In this document: positions 12,814 to 20,897 of the stretch, one piece after another
How the letters are laid out: each line of letters begins with the position of its first letter
How positions within the stretch are numbered: the first letter of the stretch is position 1
Assembly (NCBI RefSeq): GCF_965201005.1
Contig: NZ_OZ241747.1
Coordinates: 806,001 to 870,000 of the forward strand
Reading direction: 5' to 3'
Length of the DNA stretch: 64,000 nucleotides
Source: Mucilaginibacter_A sp965201005
Lineage (GTDB): Bacteria; Bacteroidota; Bacteroidia; Sphingobacteriales; Sphingobacteriaceae
Made by a program: the position numbers and the translations under genes
Notes under the pieces: generated by a model
Databases searched by the model: none
What the model saw: only the letters and a program-made list of their open reading frames with translations
What the model was told of the DNA's origin: nothing

Positions 12814-13052
12814 CTTAAAATCCCCACCAAATTTAGCCTGTTAAAAACAGTATCGGTATGCGGTGCTTCGGCCAGTTCTTTACTTAAATCCTGGCCGGCC
12901 CAATGCTGGTAATGCTTGCCGTTTAGCCACAACCGGCTTTCGGTTACATCATAAATCCGGCCTAAATACGCTATCCAAATTTCTGGTCTGTCTTGTCCGT
13001 TGCGTAAAGCAAGCTGATTTTTATTATAAACAGGAAGCGTGACTTCACTCAT
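12810..13052 (-). CDS. Small cytochrome b5-like heme/steroid-binding protein
   Basis: 80 residues, a single cytochrome b5-like fold. The YLGRIYDVTES strand-turn and the GKHYQHWAGQDLSKELAEAPH block match the short bacterial members of this family, with His residues in places usual for heme ligation. The canonical HPGG loop is absent, so heme binding is inferred. It lies at the end of the carotenoid run crtB-unknown-lycopene cyclase. Its ATG (13050-13052) overlaps the cyclase stop by 4 bp, and it may serve as an electron carrier or membrane-sterol-type partner for pigment enzymes, but this is only context. Confidence 0.75.
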   Translation of the reverse strand: MSEVTLPVYNKNQLALRNGQDRPEIWIAYLGRIYDVTESRLWLNGKHYQHWAGQDLSKELAEAPHTDTVFNRLNLVGILS

Positions 13053-13741
13053 TTTAGGTCGATAAAAGAAGCATCGCGTTTTCTAAAATATTCAAAAAAA
13101 GCAATGTTCATCAGCAGTAAAGACATGAGGTAGAAATGATCTTCCACCGGGATCGTCCCAATCCGGACTGCTAAGTTTTCGGCGTTGTTATAACGCACGA
13201 TTGGCACAGAAGTTAAAATCCCGTTTACAATATAAAACGGAATCAGCGAAACCAGATAAGCTAAGTAAAAGTGGTTCATCCAATTTACTTTAAACACAAA
13301 CTGTACTAAAATCAGCAGTAAAAACAGTGTTCCAAAATTGATTAAAGTATATAATCTATTGTAATAAAAAATCAAAATGATGATTGAGACCAGCATTAGC
13401 ATAAAGTTTAAAAAACTGACAATCCGATCCGCAATTTGCCATTTTACATAATAATTTAAACAGGCATAAATAAAAATACAGGAAAACGGGATGGTGAGGA
13501 AAAACAAGATTTCCTCTATAGGTAACCCAAAAAAACGGATACCTAAAATATAAGCCGGGTTGAAAGTCCATACACCTTTTAGGGTAAAAAAAACGTCCCA
13601 AACCAAAAATACAATGCCGATAAGCAATAATCCCGGCCAGATAAATTTCCAGCTTTTATAGTACCGGACGCGTGAATCAAAAGATAAAAGCAACGGAAAA
13701 ACCACGCTTAAAAAATTGATCAGCAGGTAAGCATACTTCAC
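13049..13741 (-). CDS. Lycopene cyclase (CrtYcd-type membrane protein)
   Basis: About 230 residues, at least six hydrophobic helices, of the lycopene-cyclase-domain family that closes beta-ionone rings on lycopene. The two family repeats are visible: the first with GLPIEEILFF, the second with GTIPVEDHFY; the acidic PxE(E/D) pairs are the family hallmark. I choose the GTG at 13741 over the ATG at 13792, because the family normally opens with (M)KYAYLLINF and the GTG overlaps the previous stop as GTGA, a coupling signal. The last residues (DASFIDLK) are encoded by a dispersed-motif copy at 13052-13074. It works downstream of CrtB and CrtI. Confidence 0.88.
   Translation of the reverse strand: MKYAYLLINFLSVVFPLLLSFDSRVRYYKSWKFIWPGLLLIGIVFLVWDVFFTLKGVWTFNPAYILGIRFFGLPIEEILFFLTIPFSCIFIYACLNYYVKWQIADRIVSFLNFMLMLVSIIILIFYYNRLYTLINFGTLFLLLILVQFVFKVNWMNHFYLAYLVSLIPFYIVNGILTSVPIVRYNNAENLAVRIGTIPVEDHFYLMSLLLMNIAFFEYFRKRDASFIDLK
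13052..13074 (+). repeat. Dispersed motif copy forming the cyclase C-terminus
   Basis: TTTTA, 6-bp spacer, exact core TAAAAGAAGCAT. It covers the last codons of the lycopene cyclase and touches the start of the next gene. Confidence 0.85.
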
Positions 13742-14283
13742 TTTAAATTTTTGGCTTGCTGGTGTAAAAAAGTAATTTCCTGCGGGGAACATCGCCCGGA
13801 ACCGATCATGAATTTAATAATGTTCTGCACAAAAAGTGAATCTGCAGAACCATAGTTTTTTTGTTTGAGCTGATGCAGGATTTGAGATTTATCAGCCTCC
13901 AAATCTTTGTTCAAGCCCAAAAAATGCGGCAGGTTGGTTTGAATGGAAAACCTGATAAACCTGATTTCCATATTGTTCGGACTAGCATTTACCGCTTGAT
14001 CAACAGTTTTGCCGGATAAATTTAAAAACTTGATTTTGTTGTAAGGGTTCCAGCTATTTTTTGCTTTCAATGCTTCCAACGCGCCTAAATAAGCTATCTC
14101 AAGGGGCTGTTTAGGTGTACCGGTGTGCAGGTTTTGATATAAAGAATCCACTACTTTCGGATTGTTGATGGCACGCAGCATTTGTTTCCTCAGTTCCGGA
14201 ATGATATTTTTTTGCGTGTTTGTCCCGAAGCAAAAAAACGTTCCAAAGCAAAAACATAAACCGAGTAGCAACACATTTTTCAT
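13738..14283 (-). CDS. Exported protein of unknown function in the carotenoid operon
   Basis: 181 residues with a signal peptide (MKNVLLLGLCFCFGTFFCFG), then a soluble, mostly helical body containing ELRKQMLRAINNPKVVDSLY, LGALEALKAKNSWNPYNKI and FIRFSIQTNLPHFLGLN. I do not recognise a named family. The ATG at 14283 shares a base with the crtB stop (TAATG) and its stop overlaps the cyclase start (GTGA), so it is tightly coupled on both sides; this supports both start choices and a role linked to pigment synthesis or placement. A longer frame from 14313 exists but ignores the coupling and gives a poorer signal peptide. Confidence 0.75.
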   Translation of the reverse strand: MKNVLLLGLCFCFGTFFCFGTNTQKNIIPELRKQMLRAINNPKVVDSLYQNLHTGTPKQPLEIAYLGALEALKAKNSWNPYNKIKFLNLSGKTVDQAVNASPNNMEIRFIRFSIQTNLPHFLGLNKDLEADKSQILHQLKQKNYGSADSLFVQNIIKFMIGSGRCSPQEITFLHQQAKNLK

Positions 14284-15116
14284 TAGATCACTTTTAATTT
14301 TTGCTGCAAACAAGCCTGAAAATACAAAAACATTTTCTGACTGTCGGACACGCGGATCCGTTTCTGCATGATCACTTCGGCAGGTGTTTCTTTTATTTTT
14401 TTAAAAAGCTCCAGGTAATAAACGTAGGCCACGTAAACGCCAAGTTGTGCGCCTTCCGGAAGTTGTAAAATACCTTCCAGCGCATCGTCAAAATCTTTTT
14501 TAATATCAGTTTCGATCAGTTTTTTTTCTTCGGAATTGAATTTTGTAAAATCTACCGACGGAAAATACGTACGGCCACGTTCTTCAAAATCAGATTTTAT
14601 ATCGCGTAGAAAATTAATTTTTTGGAAGGCTGCACCTAAACTCCGTGCTTTCGGAACCAGTTTGTTGTACAAATCAACGTCTTCTTCACAAAAAATCTTC
14701 AAACACATCAACCCAACTACTTCCGCAGAACCATAAATATAATCTTTGTACCCAACTTCGCTGTAAGCCGTTTTATCCAGATCCATTTCCATCGATTTTA
14801 AAAAAGCATCGATCAAATGCAAATCAATCCCGTAAGTGTTCACCACTTCCTGAAAAGATTGCAAAACCGGGTTTAAGCTTATGTTTCGTTCAATCGCCTC
14901 AAACGTAACTTTCCTGAACTCACTGATCAGCAATTCTTTATCAAAACCATGAAAAGTATCCACAATTTCATCTGCATAACGCACAAAACCATAAACCGCG
15001 TAAATAGGATAGCGGAACCTTTTGGCAAACCTTTTAATTCCTTTGCTAAAAGAAGTACTGTATTTGTTGGTAATGATTTTACTGCACTCAAAACAAGTTT
15101 CGTTGTAAAGGTTCAT
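14283..15116 (-). CDS. crtB: Phytoene synthase
   Basis: 277 residues, squalene/phytoene synthase family; condenses two geranylgeranyl diphosphates into phytoene, the first committed carotenoid step. The two Asp-rich motifs are present: YADEIVDTF near residue 45 and RDIKSDFEERGRTYFP near residue 170, with the QKINFLRDI helix before the second. It heads the leftward operon crtB-unknown-lycopene cyclase-cytochrome b5-like and is divergent from crtI (101-bp gap). A TACTTTTG box (15143-15136, minus strand) lies 20 bp before the ATG. Confidence 0.95.
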   Translation of the reverse strand: MNLYNETCFECSKIITNKYSTSFSKGIKRFAKRFRYPIYAVYGFVRYADEIVDTFHGFDKELLISEFRKVTFEAIERNISLNPVLQSFQEVVNTYGIDLHLIDAFLKSMEMDLDKTAYSEVGYKDYIYGSAEVVGLMCLKIFCEEDVDLYNKLVPKARSLGAAFQKINFLRDIKSDFEERGRTYFPSVDFTKFNSEEKKLIETDIKKDFDDALEGILQLPEGAQLGVYVAYVYYLELFKKIKETPAEVIMQKRIRVSDSQKMFLYFQACLQQKLKVI

Positions 15117-15135
15117 GCGCTAAAAGAAGTATAAC

Positions 15136-15143
15136 CAAAAGTA
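15136..15143 (-). promoter_or_regulatory. Candidate -7 box of the crtB operon
   Basis: TACTTTTG read leftward matches TAnnTTTG. No good TTG is seen at the expected distance. The leader would contain a TAAAAGAAGTAT motif (15121-15132). Confidence 0.4.
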
Positions 15144-15217
15144 CAAAAAATGCCTGCTTTTGTTTCTTTTGCAGTGGTATCGAAACAAATTGTTACAGCT
15201 AAACTTATCTTTCAGAG

Positions 15218-16720
15218 ATGAATAAAAAGCAGCATATTGTCGTGATCGGTTCTGGTTTTGCAGGCTTATCGGCAGCATCAGTCCTGGCCAAAGATGGTTA
15301 TCAGGTTACGGTTTTAGAAAAAAACGATCAGCCGGGCGGCCGGGCACGCGTGTGGGAAAAAGATGGTTTTACGTTTGATATGGGCCCGAGCTGGTATTGG
15401 ATGCCGGATGTTTTCGATGATTATTTCGCTTTATTCGGAAAGAAAACTTCGGATTTTTATGATTTAAAGCGATTAGATCCGGGTTATCAGATTTACTTCG
15501 GCAAAAATGATGTGATGGAAATCCCGGCTTCAATGCAACAATTAGAACAGCTTTTTGAGCAGGAAGAATTGGGCAGCAGTGAAAAACTGAGGGAGTTTTT
15601 AAAACAGGCGGCCTACAAATACAAAGTTGGTATGGGCGAATACGTTTTCCGGCCATCGCATTCCATTACAGAATTTATTGATTTCAGGTTAATTAAAGAA
15701 AGTTTCCGTATCCAGATGCTTACGAGCATGAGTAAGCACGTGCGCGAATATTTCAAAAATCCAAAACTGATAAAACTACTGGAGTTCCCGGTTTTGTTTT
15801 TGGGTGCCACACCGCAAAATACGCCGGCCATGTACAGTATGATGAATTATGCCGATCTAGTATTAGGCACATGGTATCCGATGGGCGGTATGAACGAGAT
15901 TGTAAAAGCCATGGTAAAAACAGCACAGGAGCAGGGTGTAGAAATAAAATTAAACCACGAAGTGCTGAAAGTTGAAGCTGAAAACGGTAAAGCTAAGTAC
16001 GTAATTACGCAGCTCGGCGTTATCCAAGCTGATTTTGTGATTGCAGGCGCGGATTACGAACATGTGGATCAGCATTTACTGGATAAACCTGTCCGGAATT
16101 ATGATCAGAAATATTGGGACAGCCGTACCATGTCGCCTTCCAGCTTGCTATTTTATATCGGCTTGAACAAAAAAGTGGATGGTATTCAACACCATAATTT
16201 ATTTTTTGACGAAGATTTTGACCTTCATGCAGAAGAAATCTACACAAACCCGAAATGGCCACAAAAACCTTTGTTTTATGTTTCCTGTACTTCAAAAACA
16301 GATGATTCTGTTGCACCGCAAAATTGCGAAAACCTGTTTTTTTTAATGCCGGTGGCACCAGATTTAAAAGACGACGAAGCTACGCGCGAACATTATTTCA
16401 GTTTAATGCTGGATCGTTTTGAAAAAATAACTGGTCAGGAAATAAGAAACAATATTGTTGTAAAAAGAAGTTATTCACACCAGGATTTTATTTCGGATTA
16501 TCACTCCTACAAAGGCAACGCGTATGGCTTGGCCAACACTTTAAAACAGACAGCTTTTTTTAAACCCGCCATGAAATCTAAAAAAATTAAAAATTTGTTG
16601 TTTACCGGGCAGCTGACTGTCCCTGGCCCAGGTGTCCCGCCATCTTTAATTTCCGGTCGGGTTGCCGCACAAGAGGCTAAAAAAATACTGGTAAAAGAAG
16701 CATTGCTGAAAAACCCTTAA
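15218..16720 (+). CDS. crtI: Phytoene desaturase
   Basis: 500-residue CrtI-type FAD enzyme that converts phytoene to lycopene. The N-terminal dinucleotide-binding motif VVIGSGFAGLSAA is at about residues 8-20, with LEKNDQPGGRARVW following and DMGPSWYWMP as the next conserved block. The C-terminal bacterial-desaturase signature region LFTGQLTVPGPGVPPSLISGRVAA is near residues 465-488. It is divergent from crtB and convergent with the sigma factor gene, sharing a bidirectional terminator. The last codons (VKEALL) are formed by a dispersed motif at 16692-16703. Confidence 0.97.
   Translation: MNKKQHIVVIGSGFAGLSAASVLAKDGYQVTVLEKNDQPGGRARVWEKDGFTFDMGPSWYWMPDVFDDYFALFGKKTSDFYDLKRLDPGYQIYFGKNDVMEIPASMQQLEQLFEQEELGSSEKLREFLKQAAYKYKVGMGEYVFRPSHSITEFIDFRLIKESFRIQMLTSMSKHVREYFKNPKLIKLLEFPVLFLGATPQNTPAMYSMMNYADLVLGTWYPMGGMNEIVKAMVKTAQEQGVEIKLNHEVLKVEAENGKAKYVITQLGVIQADFVIAGADYEHVDQHLLDKPVRNYDQKYWDSRTMSPSSLLFYIGLNKKVDGIQHHNLFFDEDFDLHAEEIYTNPKWPQKPLFYVSCTSKTDDSVAPQNCENLFFLMPVAPDLKDDEATREHYFSLMLDRFEKITGQEIRNNIVVKRSYSHQDFISDYHSYKGNAYGLANTLKQTAFFKPAMKSKKIKNLLFTGQLTVPGPGVPPSLISGRVAAQEAKKILVKEALLKNP
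16692..16703 (+). repeat. Dispersed motif core at the 3' end of crtI
   Basis: Exact TAAAAGAAGCAT, read in the frame Val-Lys-Glu-Ala. Confidence 0.8.
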
Positions 16721-16723
16721 ACT

Positions 16724-16750
16724 AAAAAAGCCCGACGTATCGGGCTTTTC
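16724..16750. terminator. Bidirectional terminator between crtI and the sigma factor
   Basis: GCCCGA-CGTA-TCGGGC (16730-16745) flanked by A6 on the left and TTTTCTT on the right, suitable for both convergent genes. Confidence 0.88.
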
Positions 16751-16786
16751 TTATTATATATCGAGTAAAAAAATTGAATTCGTTGT

Positions 16787-17326
16787 TTAATCTTCCATCG
16801 CATAAATCGGTTTTTTAACACCGTTGTCGTACGATTTCAAATTCTTTTTTAATAACTTACGTGCAACGTGGATGCGTGTTTTAACGGTTCCAATCGGAAT
16901 AGTCAAATGATCTGCAATTTCATGATATTTATGGCCTTCAAAATACATGGTAAAAGGCACATAATATTCTTGTGGTAACTTGTCTAATGATCTTTTAATG
17001 TCATCCATTACAAATTTTGCCTCTCCCTGGTTTTTTGTTGAACTGAACACCAAATTTGCAGATGAAATTTCTTCGGATTTAGTCACAAATGTGCTCATCT
17101 TTACGAAACGACGATAGTTGTTAATGAAAGTGTTTTTCATGATGGTGTATAACCAACCTTTCAAATTTGTACCTTCTTTAAACTTATTATAATAAGTAAT
17201 CGCTTTAAGCATTGTATCCTGAACTAAATCATTTGCGTCGTCTGCGTCATGGGTAAAATGAAGTGCGTAAGATCTTAAAGAACCCGCCTGACGCAATACC
17301 ATGGTGTTAAATTCATTTTTTATCAT
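16787..17326 (-). CDS. ECF-type RNA polymerase sigma factor
   Basis: 179 residues, sigma-70 region 2 and region 4 only. Region 2 contains DADDANDLVQDTMLKAI (about 26-42) and the GWLYTIMKNTFINNYRR recognition stretch; region 4 contains LDKLPQEYYVPFTMYFEG and the helix-turn-helix HEIADHLTIPIGTVKTRIHVARKLLKK. No adjacent anti-sigma gene is seen. It stands between carotenoid genes (crtI upstream, crtZ beyond murB), so control of pigment or stress genes is plausible but unproven. The 293-bp gap on its upstream side (17327-17619) holds only a small TCTGTAAAAACAGA palindrome near 17359; I see no other signal there. Confidence 0.92.
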   Translation of the reverse strand: MIKNEFNTMVLRQAGSLRSYALHFTHDADDANDLVQDTMLKAITYYNKFKEGTNLKGWLYTIMKNTFINNYRRFVKMSTFVTKSEEISSANLVFSSTKNQGEAKFVMDDIKRSLDKLPQEYYVPFTMYFEGHKYHEIADHLTIPIGTVKTRIHVARKLLKKNLKSYDNGVKKPIYAMED

Positions 17327-17619
17327 TGTTCTGTTTTTTTACTGTGGTTTTAGCTTGTTTTCTGTAAAAACAGATACAATTACAAAGCCGTTTTTTCTGA
17401 AATTTTAAAAAACAGAACAAAACCCTGCAAAACCTGTGGTTAATTTTATAGTCCAGCTTTTAAAAAACTATTAAAAATACTTGTGCCGAAAAATTATTTA
17501 ACTGATTTTCAGCAGGTTTTGATAAGAAATAGAGGAGGGAAAACTATTTTTACTAAATATCGTAAATCACAAGAAATCGGGGTTTTTGTATCATGTTAAA
17601 TTATTGTTAAGCCTTATAG

Positions 17620-18636
17620 TTAATAAATATTTACTTCCCGCTGTAGTTTAACGCCAAATTTTTGATACACGCTGTCTATGATTTGCGACGATAACGCATA
17701 AATTTCTGCTCCACTGGCATTCCCATGGTTTACCAGCACCAAAGCCTGGTTTTTCCAGGTGCCGGTTCGGCCAATAGTTTTACCTTTCCAGCCACATTGC
17801 TCAATCAGCCAGCCCGCAGCCAGTTTCACTTTATCGTTGTCTGCTGGATAATTTACGATTGTTGGAAACGTATCTTTCAGATTGTCAAATTCGGCTTTTG
17901 TTACAATCGGATTCTGGAAAAAACTGCCCGCGTTGCCAATGGTAGATGGATCGGGAAGTTTAGAAACCCGGATATCAGAAACTACTTTAGAAACATCCAG
18001 GATAGATGGTTTTTCAATTCCGCGGTTTTGCAGTTCAGCTTCAATCGCACCGTATTTAATATTGATTTGAGGCTGAAGCGAAAGCTTAAACTTGACCGAA
18101 GTAATGATAAATTGATTTTTCAGTTCGGTTTTAAAAATACTTTCGCGATAGTCAAACCCACATGCTTCTTTTACAAAGGTTTTTTTATGCTGAGACGCAA
18201 TTTCAAAAGCCTGGCAACTTTCGAACACATCTTGCAGCTCCACACCGTAAGCACCGATGTTTTGCACCGGCGAGGCACCAACAGAACCGGGAATCAAACT
18301 CAGGTTTTCCATTCCGGCAAAACCGTGGTTCACACAGTAATCAACCAGTTCTTTCCAGCTTTCGCCTGCGCCGGCTTCTACATAAACCTCTTCGTGGCTG
18401 ATGCGGTGTTCGATGCCGCGGATGTTCATGCGGATGACCAATCCATCAAAATCCTGTGTAAAAAGCATGTTACTTCCTCCGCCTAAAACCAAACGCGGAA
18501 TTTGCAGCCATTTCGGGTCGAGGAAAAGTTCGGTCAGTTCTTCTTCATGGTTAATTTCCACAAAAAACCTGGCATAGGCTTCAACACCAAAAGTATTAAA
18601 GTTTTTAAGGGAAATGTTTTCGCGGATCTGGAGCAT
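17620..18636 (-). CDS. murB: UDP-N-acetylenolpyruvoylglucosamine reductase
   Basis: 338-residue MurB, the NADPH/FAD enzyme that makes UDP-MurNAc for peptidoglycan. Visible: NISLKNFNTFGVEA at the N-terminus, the FAD-binding VLGGGSNML and IPGSVGASPVQNIGAYG with the family's Gly/Asn-rich loop, DYRESIFK with the catalytic-region Arg, and GNAGSFFQNP with the active-site Ser. I use the ATG at 18636. An upstream in-frame ATG at 18660 exists only because a dispersed motif spells MLLLAYFF there, and family members begin with MLQIREN-like sequence. It belongs to the type I/E. coli-like long form by length. Confidence 0.95.
   Translation of the reverse strand: MLQIRENISLKNFNTFGVEAYARFFVEINHEEELTELFLDPKWLQIPRLVLGGGSNMLFTQDFDGLVIRMNIRGIEHRISHEEVYVEAGAGESWKELVDYCVNHGFAGMENLSLIPGSVGASPVQNIGAYGVELQDVFESCQAFEIASQHKKTFVKEACGFDYRESIFKTELKNQFIITSVKFKLSLQPQINIKYGAIEAELQNRGIEKPSILDVSKVVSDIRVSKLPDPSTIGNAGSFFQNPIVTKAEFDNLKDTFPTIVNYPADNDKVKLAAGWLIEQCGWKGKTIGRTGTWKNQALVLVNHGNASGAEIYALSSQIIDSVYQKFGVKLQREVNIY
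18162..18174 (-). repeat. Dispersed motif core inside murB
   Basis: Exact ATGCTTCTTTTA within coding sequence. Confidence 0.75.
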
Positions 18637-18648
18637 GAAAAAGTATGC

Positions 18649-18660
18649 TAAAAGAAGCAT
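18649..18660 (+). repeat. Dispersed motif core just before murB
   Basis: Exact TAAAAGAAGCAT. On the gene strand it creates a false in-frame ATG upstream of the true murB start. Confidence 0.8.
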
Positions 18661-18703
18661 CCGGCAAAATTATATAATCTTTTTAAAGAAGATTTATAGA
18701 TTG

Positions 18704-19141
18704 TTATTTAAAATACTTCCTGCTCGCCACCAGCAACCCAAACTCTTCCGAAGGATTTTTTTGAGTTGATTTATGATGGATTTTGTGTGCTCTTTTTATG
18801 CCTGAAAAATAGCGGTTGTTCAATTTAAAAGTCTTAAAACGGTTGTGGATAAACCAATCGTGGAAGATAAAATAAACGATGCCGTAAACGCTGATACCGG
18901 CACCAATCCAGAAAGCATAACTTCGGTTTTCACGGTCAAACCACATTAAACTAACGGCGATCAACCCAAAAAGCAGACTGAAAATATCGTTCAGCTCAAA
19001 AAAACCATGACGCTCCTGATGATGCGTTTTGTGGATGAACCAAAGCGGCCCGTGAAAAAGAAACTTGTGCATCGCCCAGGAAATAATTTCCATAGCAATG
19101 ATGGTAAGCAGAATAATAATTATTGGTAGAATGACAGCCAT
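18704..19141 (-). CDS. crtZ: Beta-carotene hydroxylase
   Basis: 145-residue membrane di-iron hydroxylase that adds 3-OH groups to beta-carotene, giving zeaxanthin. The His motifs are all present: HKFLFH (25-30), HKTHHQERH (37-45), HDWFIHNRF (near 93) and HKIHH (near 117), set among four hydrophobic segments. With CrtB, CrtI and the lycopene cyclase it completes a GGPP-to-zeaxanthin route; the GGPP synthase and isoprene genes are not in the window. It lies apart from the other crt genes, beyond murB and the sigma factor, and is followed on its upstream side by a motif hairpin. Confidence 0.93.
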   Translation of the reverse strand: MAVILPIIIILLTIIAMEIISWAMHKFLFHGPLWFIHKTHHQERHGFFELNDIFSLLFGLIAVSLMWFDRENRSYAFWIGAGISVYGIVYFIFHDWFIHNRFKTFKLNNRYFSGIKRAHKIHHKSTQKNPSEEFGLLVASRKYFK

Positions 19142-19169
19142 CGATGTATGATTATCAAAAAAGAACAGA

Positions 19170-19219
19170 TAAAAGAAGCATCAGTTTTTGGCTAATGCTT
19201 CTTTTATCATGCAAAATAT
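19170..19219. repeat. Head-to-head motif pair forming a hairpin, plus a third copy
   Basis: TAAAAGAAGCAT (19170-19181) and ATGCTTCTTTTA (19195-19206) form a perfect 12-bp stem with a 13-nt loop. A further ATGCTTCTTTTA with TAAAA 6 bp on is at 19249-19272. This is the densest cluster in the window, between lpdA and crtZ. Confidence 0.88.
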
Positions 19220-19331
19220 AAATTCTTCTAATTCTGAAACCCGATACAATGCTTCTTTTATACATTAAAAATCAACGCCTAAATTCTGTCAATTCTAAAA
19301 TTCTACAAATTCCGGTTAAGACAATTCTGGT

Positions 19332-20735
19332 TTAGATATGGATCGCCCGATTATCCGTTGCTGCCATTGCAGCTTCTCTAACAGCTTCGGTATAAGTTGG
19401 ATGTGCATGGGAAATCCGTGCAATATCCTCCGCTGAAGCGCGATATTCCATCGCCACAACTGCTTCTGCAATCACATCGGCAACGCGCGGCCCGATCATG
19501 TGTACGCCCAGCACTTCATCCGTAGCGGCATCGGCCAAAACTTTTACAAAACCGTCGGTATCCATGCTGGCGCGCGAACGACCGCTTGCTTTAAAAGGGA
19601 AAGAACCGGCTTTGTATTTCACGCCTTTTTCTTTCAACTGCTCTTCGCTATAGCCAACCGTAGCAACTTCCGGCCAGGTATAAACCACGCCCGGGATCAA
19701 ATTGTAATTGATATGCGGCTTTTGTCCGGCAATAATTTCCGCCACATACGTGCCTTCGTCCTCCGCTTTGTGTGCCAGCATCGCGCCACGGATTACATCG
19801 CCAATGGCATAAACGCCCGGAACCGAAGTTTCCAGATGCTCGTTTACGGGGATTTTTTTGCCGCGTGGTTCCAGTTCGATGCCGAGTTTCTCCAAACCTA
19901 AACCTTCTGTATAAGCAGTTCGCCCAACGGCAACTAAGCAATAATCGCCTTTCAGTTCAATTTTATCGCCTTTCGGACTATCGGCCGTAACCGTAACTTC
20001 ATCACCTTCAACTTTTGCGCCCGTAACTTTATGGCCCAGATAAAACTCCATACCTTGTTTTTGCAGCACTTTTTGCAGCTCTTTTCCTAAAGATCTGTCC
20101 AAAGTATTCACAATCAGATCGGTAAACTCTACCACGGAAACTTTGGTGCCTAAACGTGCATAAACCGAACCTAATTCCAGGCCAATTACGCCGCCGCCAA
20201 TCAGGATCATGTGTTTCGGAATTTCCGGCAAATTCAACGCTTCGGTAGAAGTTACGATCCGCTTTTTGTCCATTTCAATAAAAGGCAAAACAGCAGGTTT
20301 TGAACCGGTGGCGATAATGATGTTTGTAGCGGTAATATTTTCTTCGGAACCATCTTCTTTTTTGATGCTGATGGTATTTTTATCCACAAAAGAACCCCAG
20401 CCCTGATAAGAAGTAATTTTATTTTTTTTGAACAGGAATGCAATGCCGCCGGTAGTTTGCTCTACTACTTCGTTTTTCCGTTTGATCATCTGCGCCAAAT
20501 CCGGACGAAGGTTTTCGATATGGATGCCATGCGCTTCAAACGTGTGTGCGGCATTAAAATAATGTTCGGTAGAATCCAGCAAAGCTTTGGACGGGATGCA
20601 GCCCACATTCAAACAGGTGCCGCCAAAAGTTGAATATTTTTCGATACAGGCCGTTTTTAAACCCAGCTGTGCGCAGCGGATTGCCGCCACATAACCGCCG
20701 GGGCCTGAACCAATAACAATGACATCATATTGCAT
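19332..20735 (-). CDS. lpdA: Dihydrolipoyl dehydrogenase (E3)
   Basis: 467-residue flavoenzyme that reoxidises lipoamide in pyruvate, 2-oxoglutarate and related dehydrogenase complexes. FAD motif VIGSGPGGYVAAIRCAQLG at residues 7-25; redox disulfide in GGTCLNVGCIPSK (about 39-51); NAD-binding GGGVIGLELGSVYARLG near 175; second FAD motif YAIGDVIRGAMLAHKAEDEG near 305; catalytic His-Glu pair in HAHPTYTEAVREA near the C-terminus. Length is typical. It is a single gene without complex partners nearby, divergent from the alpha-2-macroglobulin gene. Confidence 0.97.
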   Translation of the reverse strand: MQYDVIVIGSGPGGYVAAIRCAQLGLKTACIEKYSTFGGTCLNVGCIPSKALLDSTEHYFNAAHTFEAHGIHIENLRPDLAQMIKRKNEVVEQTTGGIAFLFKKNKITSYQGWGSFVDKNTISIKKEDGSEENITATNIIIATGSKPAVLPFIEMDKKRIVTSTEALNLPEIPKHMILIGGGVIGLELGSVYARLGTKVSVVEFTDLIVNTLDRSLGKELQKVLQKQGMEFYLGHKVTGAKVEGDEVTVTADSPKGDKIELKGDYCLVAVGRTAYTEGLGLEKLGIELEPRGKKIPVNEHLETSVPGVYAIGDVIRGAMLAHKAEDEGTYVAEIIAGQKPHINYNLIPGVVYTWPEVATVGYSEEQLKEKGVKYKAGSFPFKASGRSRASMDTDGFVKVLADAATDEVLGVHMIGPRVADVIAEAVVAMEYRASAEDIARISHAHPTYTEAVREAAMAATDNRAIHI

Positions 20736-20824
20736 AAAAAATGTTTTTTAGGAAACGCGAATTTAAGTTTTTTTGCTGGTTAAGAAAGTCAGATTTGGGT
20801 AATTAGACATCAAAACTTATGCGG

Positions 20825-20836
20825 TAAAAACAGCAT
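20825..20836 (+). repeat. Variant motif TAAAAACAGCAT upstream of the macroglobulin gene
   Basis: Same ends as the main motif (TAAAA..AGCAT) with AC in place of GA. It lies in the lpdA-macroglobulin gap. Confidence 0.55.
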
Positions 20837-20897
20837 TGTCCACAATTTTAAAATCAAAATTTGCTGTATCTTTCGGTGCCAAAACCTACCGTTCATC

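Noticed and set aside
13741..13792. ATG 13792 as the lycopene cyclase start
   Set aside because: GTG 13741 gives the family start and overlaps the previous stop as GTGA.
18636..18660. Upstream ATG at 18660 as the murB start
   Set aside because: The extra residues MLLLAYFF come from a motif copy; family proteins begin with the next Met.
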